This document shows positions 34,476 through 43,515 of a stretch of DNA of 64,000 nucleotides, piece by piece (position 1 is the stretch's first letter; every line of letters begins with the position of its first letter). The DNA is from Wolfiporia cocos (lineage: Eukaryota > Basidiomycota > Agaricomycetes > Polyporales > Phaeolaceae). The notes beneath the pieces were generated by a model. The model searched no databases. It saw nothing but the letters and a program-made list of their open reading frames with translations, and was not told where the DNA came from. A program made the position numbers and the translations under genes. The DNA lies in the NCBI GenBank assembly GCA_029448655.1, contig JACCLO010000011.1, positions 3,188,852-3,252,851 on the forward strand. Reading direction: 5' to 3'.

Positions 34476-35680
34476 TGCCAAGGGGTAGTGCTCTCGGGGA
34501 CGGACGGGCAGTGCGCCGCAAGGTCCGGGTGGCAGTCCTGCGAGCACATGCGCAGGGGGAGAATAGCATAGACGGCGCGGTAGATTCGTACATACGGCGC
34601 CAAGGAGAGGACAGTGAACTGTGGCTGCACCGCCACGGGCGTTGTTTCACAACAGCTCGCGGTGAGAGACGATTTTGCGGTGCGGCACGGACCTGCCGTG
34701 ATCAACTGCTCCACTCCCCAGCGTCTGCGCAGATGTATTTCGTCGTACGAGGTGGGGGCGAGTTCGCGGTCCTGACCTGGATAGGGGCAGCGAGGAACGC
34801 AGTCACCGCCTGCAAGCCGGCATTGGGAGGGGCCCACAGCCGGCGGGTCGGCGCAGCAGCGTGAGTAGAATCATGGAGGCGTGGGACGCAAGGGCCCCGA
34901 CAGCTGCGGGGATGATGGAGCACGTAGATGTTGGGGAGCCTGCACCACTTACTGACAGATACAGCGAGCGGCGGTGCCTTGAGTGACGCACCACTGAGGA
35001 TCGATTTGTGCACGCCGCACATGGATCAACGTGTCGCCCAGGTTAGCTGAAAGCGCAGCAAGCAGAGCGAGACGCCATTGTCCATCGCTGACGCTGGAGC
35101 TGGGAAGCATCGCAGGCCGACGCCGGGGTCGTGGCGTGACTCGCCGTGCCCCCAAACGTGTGCGAGAAGCAGCAGACAGACGCCGTGTCCCATTCGACAT
35201 GCCTCTCCACGCGTGCCACTCCTATTATCGTGCGTGACACAGTCCGCGGCCCTGCGTGATGCGCGCGCATGCATTCCGCGGGGACGACCGCTGCGTACAT
35301 GTGAGCAGGACAAGCGCGGTGCGCATGCCGTGCGAGAGAAGACACTGGGGCCTGCTGGATTTGCCGAGGTCGGACCACGAGAACACAGGTGGAGGCCTCC
35401 GCCAAGCTCGCACGCAGCCCGGGCTCGCGTCCCCGGCGCCACTCCTCAGCGGGCGCGATGCGATTAATATTGTGCATACCTCCCTCTGCATTGCAGCGGG
35501 CACGCAGCCGCCATTGCGCATGCTTGCGCGTAACGGCGGGATCGCGGACTCCAGCCGCGAATCTCGGAAACCAAACGCGGATTGTCTGCGCGCCGACGCT
35601 CCGACGGCGAAAAAAGACATGTGACCGGAGCGCATGGCGGGCGGCTGCACAGGGCGATTTCGGGGGACTCACGCCTCCTT

Positions 35681-35687
35681 TATATAG
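35681..35687 (+). promoter_or_regulatory. TATA-like box of surface-protein copy 2
   Basis: TATATAG lies about 50 bases before ATG 35732 and 270 before ATG 35951. The closeness to 35732, and a GTGAGT donor at 35790, suggest transcription with a small 5' exon upstream of the coding exon I could confirm. Confidence 0.45.
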
Positions 35688-35950
35688 CGGGCAGGGCTCG
35701 CGGGCGCACGCCTGCCTCTGTCTGCCCGCCGATGTCCTCCTCGTCCCCGCCGCCCGCAGCGAGCATGTCCTCGAGCGCAAATCCGCCCGGTGAGTGTACA
35801 TAATTCGCCTTATCAAACTCGCGATAGGCTGCACCCGGCTGCGTTTCATGCGCGTGCCGGCCGTGGCCCCACCGAGCCCTATTGGCACAGGCCTCATGCC
35901 GTATAATCCTGGCGCCGCGGATTCGCTCCGAATGCGACCTTTGTCCCCGC

Positions 35951-37493
35951 ATGTCTACTGTTGCATCCTCCTCCGTCGAGAGCACGCACGGCATGTCGTC
36001 CTTACCGCTCAATCCGTCGCTCTCCACGCCGTCTGCGGCGCCGCCTACGTCTGGCATCTCGCTGGCTACGGGCTCTGAATCTTCCTCGGCATCTGCAGAC
36101 TCTACGACCGCTCACTCTACATCGTCTTCGAGTACTGACCACACGACCTCCTCCTCCTCTTCAGATTCGTCGTCGACGAGCACAAGCACGACGCTTTCCT
36201 CGACGAGCTCATCGACACACTCATCCTCCACATCCACCTCCCCCTCCACCTCCACCACCCCCACCTCTACCTCCTCGTCCACGACCTCGAGCACGACCTC
36301 GACCCCTCCGCCGACCCACTCGAGCTCCTCCAGTTTTTCGACCTCCAACTCCACGCCGACCTCGACACCCCCACCCGCAAATTCGTCCTCCTCCTCAAAT
36401 GGAGATACAACCGGCTCGTCGAGCAGTTCGGGGCAGTCCAGCTCCTCGTCGTCCTCCTCGACCTTCACCTCCTTCTCCACCTCCACCTCCACGCACACCA
36501 GCGTCCTTGTGTATGCCTCATCTCCCCGCGCCTATTTCCCCTTACTCACCCCCTGGCCCTATTTATAGCACGACAAATGCCGCGGGCTCTGTCCTGACAT
36601 CGACAATTACGCAACTGACGACCCAGACCGTCGGCGTCGCGACGACCGCACACACCGACACAAGCACCTCGCACACCGGCGCGATCGTCGGCGGCGTCGT
36701 CGGCGGCGTCGGCGGGCTCCTCGTCCTCCTCGCCCTCCTCGCCCTCCTCTGCCGCCGCAGGCGCCGCGACGACTTCGACGGCAACTTCGACCCGGACCGC
36801 GTCACGGGCGCGACGCTCCCGAACGTCGACCTCGCCGGCGGAGACGACGTCGAGCCGTACACGTACACGCCCGGCGGCGCGGGCCCGATCAACGGCAACG
36901 GCACCGCCGCCGCGGGCCCGCAGTCCGCGTACGGCGGGTCCGCGGGCTCCGCGTACGGCAGCGGCGGCGCGGGGTCGGACGAGATGCGCCAGTACGCGGC
37001 GCCGGGCGCAGGCGTGCCCGCGTTCCTCGCGGGCGGGCTCGCGAGCACGCAGGGCGGCGCGCCGCCGCTGGGCTCCGCGCCGTCGCACTACTCGCAGTCG
37101 CAGTCGCAGTCGCACTACGCGGCGTCGGCGGAGCACGGCGGGTACCCGGACTACTCGGCGTACTACGCGGGCCAGGGCGCGGGCGCGGGGTACGCGCCCG
37201 ACTTCCGGCAGCCGTCGCCCGGGCCGTCGCTCTCGATGACGAGCTCGACGGCGAACTCGGGCGGGCAGGGCGCGTACGGGTATGCGGGCGTCGGCGCGGG
37301 CGCCGCGGCGGCGGTGCTGCCGTCGAGCAAGGAGCGCGAGGCGAACGGCCGGCGGGGGCTCGCGGTCGCGAATGCGGACGTGGTGCAGCACCAGGACGGG
37401 GGGCGGCTCGACGCGACGCCCGAGGACGAGGAGGGCGAGAGCGGCCTCGCGGAGGTCCCGCCGCGGTACGACCAGATCCACCGCGATCAGTGA
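35951..37493 (+). CDS. Ser/Thr-rich single-pass membrane protein (Mid2/WSC-like), copy 2
   Basis: This tandem relative of the gene at 30978 has the same architecture: a Ser/Thr/Pro ectodomain of about 180 residues, one intron (about 36511-36569), then TTNAAGSVLTSTITQ. Next come one membrane helix (GAIVGGVVGGVGGLLVLLAL), an Arg cluster (CRRRRRDD), and a Gly/Ala/Tyr-rich cytosolic tail ending PPRYDQIHRDQ. The PPRY motif near the end resembles WW-domain ligands. ATG 35951 (MSTVASSSVES) is used because it opens the frame. An alternative start at 35732 (MSSSSPPPAAS) with a donor at 35790 is in the wrong phase for the simplest splice, so the N-terminus and any signal sequence are unresolved. A role as wall or surface sensor is inferred from architecture only. 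Confidence 0.75.
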
Positions 37494-38632
37494 GCGCGTG
37501 CGCGTGGGCTTTGCACGCGCGGAGACGCCAGTGGGCGACAGCGTGCCGCGGACATCGGTGTCCTTCGTCATGATGGCCGCTCTCCTTAATGAACCCTCCT
37601 TGCTCGTCGCGCCCATCTCAAAACCAGTCCACCGTCGTTTGATCCCCACTGCCAACCCCTCCCTTCACCTCCCTGCACCTACCCACCTGCCCGTCCGTCG
37701 ACCCACAAACAGAACTTACGCACGCAGCTGACGACGTTGTACGCTATTCTATGCTACTCTAGATCTCCGTAATCGCAGGTCGTTTACCTCCAATATCAAG
37801 TACGCTCTGGCTTGGCTAAGGACCTAACTTTACTTTTTTTTTCACGACCGTCCACGTCTACGCCTATCTATCGCTATATCGATTCTCGATGGGTCGTTTG
37901 CTCCGTTTTTCACCGTTGATTGTGACCGTAATGTCGGCACTCGAGCAGTGCGTATATGCATAGAGTTGAAAGAAAGCGAATGATACAGGTCGCGCAAGTT
38001 CATGTTGTGAAGCTTGGACTTACAAACAACACTCCCATGGCGAACTACGTAAGAACAATTTTCTGCGTGCAGAAGAACGCAATGGTATCACTCCAACGAA
38101 ATACACATTGCTTCCTCACATCAATCAAGTCGTAGAACTCCGAACGAGACGCTCTAAAAAATTTTCGCTATAGCATATATTGTGGCCAACCAATCCCCAT
38201 ACATTGCACGACACCATGTACAAAACATAATATGAAAAGTATCCATCAGACAGACGTCCAACTCGCTGGCTAGCCCTCCGCACCACCCGCAAAGGGGTAC
38301 AGAAGAGCCAACCAAACGTCCTCGAATCCGCGCGAGGCGGACATGTTCTCGGTATAACGAGTGGACGCGGGTGTCATCGACTGGATATGAAGGATGTGGC
38401 ATGTGTAAACATGCGAGACTCGAGTTAGGTACTATAAAATAGATCCTAGCTGAGTATGTTCTGAGGAAACAGCGATGTCGGGGCGCTCCATATATACTGC
38501 GCTGGTTTAGGGCAGGCCTCGTGGCTTGGGCGGGCTCAGGCGCTTGTTTGTAGCGCTGCTGTCCGAATCAGGATTAGTAAGGAGAAAATTGATATGCCAA
38601 ACTATATATAGTTTTAACCACCCGAATATCAA
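37494..38632. other. 3' flank and intergenic DNA before the tRNA
   Basis: GC content drops sharply after the stop at 37493. The stretch includes a T-run near 37833 and no supported gene. ACTATATATAG lies at about 38601-38611, roughly 25-30 bases before the tRNA, where fungal tRNA genes often carry an AT-rich upstream element. Confidence 0.4.
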
Positions 38633-38714
38633 TCTCTGGTAGTATATCGGTTAGTACACGCGCCTGTCACTTTCGAGTGCGCGCGAAAGCGGGGTTCGAC
38701 TCCCCGCCAGAGAG
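38633..38714 (+). tRNA. tRNA-Asp (GTC) with 10-nt intron
   Basis: The acceptor stem pairs TCTCTGG (38633-38639) with CCAGAGA (38707-38713), with discriminator G. The D arm contains TCGGTTAGT, and the T arm is CGGGG-TTCGACT-CCCCG. The anticodon stem CGCGC pairs with GCGCG once a 10-base intron (38670-38679, CTTTCGAGTG) between positions 37 and 38 is removed. The loop is then CTGTCAC with anticodon GTC at 38666-38668. TTTT directly after the gene (38715-38718) is a Pol III terminator. Confidence 0.94.
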
Positions 38715-39104
38715 TTTTGCTTGACCGCCTGCATCGTCTATTTTTCTTTCTCACTGGGCGGACTATAGGATTCGAGATTCGACTACGGGCATATGTTCGC
38801 ATAGATAAATGTATACAGACCGTGCCTCAGCGTTCAACGTTCATACCGCAGCGATGTTGTCGAGAATCACAATTCAGTCGACGCGGCCAGGTTATCGCCA
38901 CGGTCACACTGGAAGTCGTTTCCGCCCGTGAATTAGCAAGACCTAGCAACCAAAACATGGGTATTTCAGATAATAGCAGTCAAACCGTAAAGGCTAAGAT
39001 AGACGCTGCGAAGGGAGCCGCAGGTGCTCTAGTGACGTGTCGCTCTATGAGCGAGCTCGGACTTAAAAAACAAACGTAAGTCGTGAATGCCAGGGTCGAG
39101 GTCG
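38715..39104. other. spacer after the tRNA, no supported gene
   Basis: The stretch begins with the TTTT Pol III stop. A 120-codon open frame (38717-39079) crosses it but shows no known motif and is probably chance. Confidence 0.4.
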
Positions 39105-40527
39105 TTAGATCTCGGCCACCTGCTCCTTCATCCACTCCCAGAGCTTCTTCCCGGTCGGGGGCTCCACTGCGTCTGCACGCGCTTCGCTGACGCGCGCCCA
39201 GGGGATCAGGTACTGCAATTGTGGTCGAGGTGAGTTCATGGAGGAGGAGGGGGAGGAAGAAAGGTGCGCACCTTGCCGTTCATCTTCGCGGCTTCTGGCG
39301 CCGTCCCGGCGTACAGCTGGGTCAAGGCTCCCTTTTCCGTTGAGTGGAACATGGTACGCTGCGCGAACGCCTGTGATCAGCACGACTACGCTGCAGAGTC
39401 GGGTGGCATACCGTGTAAACTTGCGAAACAGGTCCCGCATGTCGGCTAATTCCTGTCCTGATATTGCCTGGTGCACATAGATGGACCGATCCAGGCATGT
39501 CAGTATAGGTAGACGCATGCACTGCCAATCAAAGGACCCACCGGGGTTGACGGCGATCGAGACAATGCCGTGCCCGCCATACCGTCTCGCAAGCTCAGAA
39601 GCAAACGCCACACAGCCCTGTGGGCGCACTCGTCAGCCTCTGCACCACGACACGGGCCCACGGCGCGCACGTATTTGCTCATCTGGTACAGCTCCTGCCT
39701 GCCCATCCTGTTGCGCTCGTTCCCGGCGCGGAGGGCGTCGTAGTTGAGCTTCGTGAACAGGTGGCGGTGCGAGCTGACGGTGACCACGCGCGTCTTCTCC
39801 TTGTCGGCTTGCACGGTCGCCATCATCGTCGGGAGCAGCAGACGCGTGAAGTAGAAGTGCCCTGGCGTCGAGTGAGTGCCTGGAGACAACGCAGGGCCGG
39901 GACTGCGTACCGAGCACGTTGACGCCGAACTGCAGATCGTAGCCGTCTGCGGTCAGCTCGTGGAGGGCCGGGACCATGACGCCGCTGTGGCGAATGTCAG
40001 AATGTGTTAGGGCAGATAGAGTCCGAGAAGCGCCACGTACGCGTTGTTGAACAAGACATGCAGTTTCTTCTCCTTGCTGTGGATTCCGCACGGTCACGCT
40101 GTCATAACACCTAGAGAATCCGGCAGCCACTCACCTCTGGAACTCGGCCGCGGCCTTCTTGACCGATCGAAGGTTGGCCAGGTCGAGCTCGAGGAAGATG
40201 GCCTCGCGCCCTGTCGCCTTCTGGAGGCCGAATATGGCCTTCATGGCCTTGGCCTTGTTCCGGGATGCCATGTATACCTTGGCGCCCCGTTTGAGCAGGG
40301 TCTGCAAGGATCGCGCATCAGGCACGCTCGGACTCTGTGCATCCCGCCGCGCCTCGACTGACGGGCCTATCCAGCCACAATAGAAATTCTCGGGAACCCA
40401 CCTTGACAGTCTGCTTCCCAATGCCGCTGTTCCCGCCCGTGACGATCATGACCTTGCCCGTGAGGTCGGGCATGTCGTTTGCGGTCCACTTTGGCTTTGG
40501 CGGGAAGTTCTCGTCGATGGCGGACAT
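39105..40527 (-). CDS. short-chain dehydrogenase/reductase, copy 1
   Basis: This NAD(P)-dependent oxidoreductase belongs to the fungal retinol-dehydrogenase-like/Bli-4 type SDRs. It starts MSAIDENFPPKPKWTAND. The cofactor motif is TGGNSGIGK (TGxxxGIG), followed by KVYMASRNKAKA, LELDLANLRSVK and LHVLFNNAGVM (the NNAG motif, restored across an intron). Then come the long helix ending GHFYFTRLLLP, RVVTVSSHRHLF (catalytic Ser region) and LYQMSKYG, the YxxxK motif. The C-terminal exons give VSIAVNPGG, LTQLYAGTAPEA and WEWMKEQVAEI. At least six introns are needed. It lies head-to-tail with copy 2 upstream. The substrate is unknown. Confidence 0.9.
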
Positions 40528-40844
40528 GGTGGTATCTCTGAAGGAGCGACGGGTGGAGTGGGATAGTAGATACTAGTGATGCGGGAGAAGGGTAGTAAAG
40601 CTGGTAACTGCCTAGCCCGGCGCTTGGGGCATAGCACTGCACAGGCGCCCGACGCGTGATGACGTTTGGATCGTCGGCGCCGAAATGTGCCTCGATCGGG
40701 AGAGAGATTGATGCAGATCAAGAGCGCAGCCACTGCGCGTCGTTTACTGCGCAGCTGCCAGACTTGACCGGGACCAACGTGGTTACATATCATATGTCCA
40801 AAATTAACATCGCATCGAGCCTGCCGTACACAAACATAATAGAG
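40528..40844. other. spacer between tandem SDR genes
   Basis: 317 bases separate the start of SDR copy 1 from the stop of SDR copy 2. This must hold the promoter of copy 1 and the terminator of copy 2. No gene and no copy of the palindromic E-box were seen here. Confidence 0.45.
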
Positions 40845-42343
40845 TCAAGCGTCCTTTACCTGCTCCTCCATCCACTCCCACAGCTTCTTCCCAAGCTCTG
40901 GGTCGAGGGCGTCGGGACGCGCCTCGCCCACCCGCGCCCAAGGGATCAAGTACTGCGCGCCGTCAGAGCGTTTGAGCGATCCAGAAGCGCGTACCCTCCC
41001 AAGAATCTGAACGCACCTTGCCATTCATGCTCTCCGCCTCTGGCGCGGTGCCTGCAAACAGCTGCGTAAGCGCACCCTTCTCTGTCGGGTAGAACAGGAT
41101 TCGCTGAAGTATCATGAGGTCATTAGTAACATGGACGACGAGGCGTGCGTACCGAGAGGAATTTCTGCACGGCGCTTGCGTTCCGATTTAAGTCAGACCT
41201 GATGTTCCCTACAAGAAACCAGTGCGCAATCTTCGATATACATACTACCGCAAAGAAGAGCGGTACACACCAGGGTTCACCACGATTGAGACTAGCCCCT
41301 GCTCCCCGTACCGCCGCGCGAGCTCCGCGGCGAACACGACGTTCCCCTTCAGATTCGCCACACGCGTCAACGAGATTGCCCGCGCGAGGCTACGTCAGCA
41401 TACGCACGTATTTGCTCATCTGGTACAGTTCCTGTCGCCCGAGGCGCGTGCGTGCGGGGCCGGGGTGCACTGCGTCGAGGTCGAGCGGTGTAAAGACGTG
41501 CCCGAGCGAGGACGTCGTCACCACGCGCGCTTTTGGTGCGTGGTGCTCGGAGGTGGGAGAGGAGGAGGCGGCCAGGAGCGCCGGGAGAAGGAGGCGTGTG
41601 AGGTGAAAGTGGCCTGTTGAAAGGATCAGCGTGAGCAGGAGAGGAAGGAATGTGCATACCGAGAACGTTCACGCCGAACTGCAAGTCGTACCCCTCAGTG
41701 GTGAGCTGTTCGAGCGGCGGGATCATCACGCCCCTGTACACCATCATACACTCACTTATGCTCCCCACAAAAGCAGAGTACGCACCCACTGTTGAATAGC
41801 ACGTGTAGCTGCGTCTCTTTGCTGTCAAGCCCACGAAGTTGTTAGATGTGCGAATCCGGCAAGCGCTAAAGGCGATGTTGACTTGAACAGCGCACCTCAG
41901 AAATTCCTCTGCTGCGCGGCGCACGCTGGCCAAACTCGCGAGATCGAGGTCGAGGAAGCGTGCTGAGCGTCCCGTGGTGCGTTGCAGCTCTGCGATTGCC
42001 GCCTCCGCGCGTGCACGGCTGCGCGCTGCCATATAAACTGTCGCATTGTGCGCGAGAAGGGCCTGTGCCGCGGTAGTCGGGTGTTAGCGTATTCTTCGTT
42101 ATGAATGTCGCGCGTCATATCTGGGCGGGCGTAAGGAGTAAAGGGAAGAGGACGGACGGTAGCGTAGAGGTTTGGCTTATGGTGTGGCAGGTAAGACGTA
42201 CAGAGCGGAACGCTCACCTTGACCGTCTCCTTGCCAATCCCGCTGTTCCCGCCCGTGACAAGCATGACCTTCCCCGTGAGGTCTGGGATGTCGTCCGCGG
42301 TCCACTTGGCCTTGGGCGGGAAGGACTGGCTGAATATCGACAT
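40845..42343 (-). CDS. short-chain dehydrogenase/reductase, copy 2
   Basis: This paralogue of the gene at 39105 has the same exon order. It starts [18 protein letters not shown] with TGGNSGIGK as the cofactor loop, then [28 protein letters not shown] and the [10 protein letters not shown] strand. The usual NNAG is here NSGG, read across the intron. [42 protein letters not shown] and LYQMSK (the YxxxK pair) follow. The C-terminal exons give [38 protein letters not shown] and [11 protein letters not shown], ending at TGA 40845-40847. The catalytic Ser, Tyr and Lys are kept. Intron positions match copy 1 closely, as expected for tandem duplication. Confidence 0.9.
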
Positions 42344-42423
42344 TCTCTCTGCGCAAGAAAGCTTGAAAGCTTCGAGTTAGGAGTTAGTATCTTGGAATTT
42401 GCGCTCTCAGAGATCCAGTGGGA

Positions 42424-42430
42424 TATATAT
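42424..42430 (-). promoter_or_regulatory. TATA-like box of SDR copy 2
   Basis: TATATAT on the minus strand lies about 80 bases upstream of the ATG at 42343. The palindromic E-box copy 2 lies a further 200 bases upstream, so it sits in a plausible promoter position for this gene. Confidence 0.45.
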
Positions 42431-42613
42431 GCGCATTAGATTTGCCGACGCGATCGGGCAATCGCGCCTCCTCCCCGGGCATGTTCGGTGAACGGTGCTG
42501 CGGATGCACAGGAACGTCGCCACGCGCACATAGCCTTCCAGCGTCCTGCTCAGGCTCTGAGATCGCAGCCGTGCCACGGAATGCGCATTGCCACGAGGGC
42601 GCGCAGATTTCGA

Positions 42614-42660
42614 TGCGCGGACTAACGAGTCGCGCCCCACGTGATCGCGACGCACGCGCG
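42614..42660. promoter_or_regulatory. palindromic E-box element, copy 2
   Basis: GTCGCG-CCC-CACGTG-AT-CGCGAC at 42629-42651 matches copy 1 at 34444 in both arms and the core, with one extra base in the left spacer. Upstream bases GCGCGGACTAACGA also match. It lies 286 bases before the start of SDR copy 2 and in the same intergenic region as the DUF6534 relic. Confidence 0.5.
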
Positions 42661-43004
42661 CCGCCTACAGAAGTGTGGCGGTGGCCAGTTAAACATCCGC
42701 TGTAAGCCAGTGTGGACATGGGCTCCTCGGTGTGTGTTGCGTAAGTCCAGAGTTCAGACCCGTCGAGAGAAACCAAGAATCACAGATTTGTCACGGAGAG
42801 ACGATGTAGCTGGTGTTAACTGCGCTGCATATGTTGAACGGTATGTATTTCGGAGCCGATATATGGTTGCAGATTTAGAGTGAGGGTGCATGCAATACGC
42901 CACCAGGCGGCCACCAAAGCGAGGACCGGGCCGACACAACCAGTTTGGCTGTTATATCGAAGCTTCTGCCCCCAACACTAGTGTGTTCGACTGTCTAGTA
43001 CCGA

Positions 43005-43255
43005 GATCGCAGAACATAAGGCCAACCTGAAATGGCATATGAATAAATTGGGGGCTGGAAGAGACGAGCGACGTACAAATTATTTCATTCTCCCGTCGCT
43101 CTGTAAATGAATGTGGCAGATCGAAGCAAAAGCGAGACGAACCGCTGATAGACAGAAAACTACAGGAACATATGCGTGATCATGATGCCGTACAGCAAGG
43201 CGGGGGTAAAAGCGAAGAAGTGTATGCCATCGATGGTCGGACACTCACTAACGCC
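43005..43255 (-). pseudogene. DUF6534 relic (first exons and introns)
   Basis: The minus strand matches 5030-5260 of the DUF6534 gene, including intron sequence. The LLYGIMIT helix is present, then a stop codon where the intact gene reads Tyr after TFL. The FVSLL intron segment follows, then the exon equivalent of WMKLF with an in-frame stop, and the next acceptor (CATTTCAGGTTGGCCT). The first exon and everything after the second helix are missing. It is a truncated, disabled duplicate. Because introns are retained, it arose by DNA duplication and not through a processed transcript. Confidence 0.8.
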
Positions 43256-43515
43256 TCGGTTCGCCTCGACGGCGCCGGTGCGAGCTCTGCCGGACATCGT
43301 CGTAGCAGACAGCGCACACGGAACCGCGTAGACAGTGAATGCGCACGCACGGACAGACGCAGTGGAGATCACGATCGATACCGGCTTACGCAGACGGCGC
43401 TTAGCAGATGTTGCTGCAGGCGGCCCAAGAGCCGCCGAACGCGCATACAGCATTCGTGTTTTTCGCATTGTTCCATCTACCGTTTACCTGCTGCTTTATA
43501 CATACGTAACACACC

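Larger units (their letters stand above)
32870..35731. other. 3-kb intergenic region with a palindromic E-box
   Basis: Many long open frames exist on both strands, but this is expected from the high GC content, and none has a recognisable motif. The stretch holds a shared palindromic element at 34444-34465 and TATA-like sequences on the minus strand near 34080 and 33955. A short minus-strand gene downstream of these boxes cannot be excluded; I found no convincing exon. Confidence 0.45.

Noticed and set aside
35043..35897. 284-codon minus-strand frame upstream of surface-protein copy 2
   Set aside because: High local GC makes stop-free frames likely; there are no motifs, and it overlaps the TATA box and 5' region of copy 2.
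36546..37655. 369-codon minus-strand frame
   Set aside because: It is an antisense shadow of surface-protein copy 2; the real strand has splice-consistent exons, a membrane helix and a repeat ectodomain.
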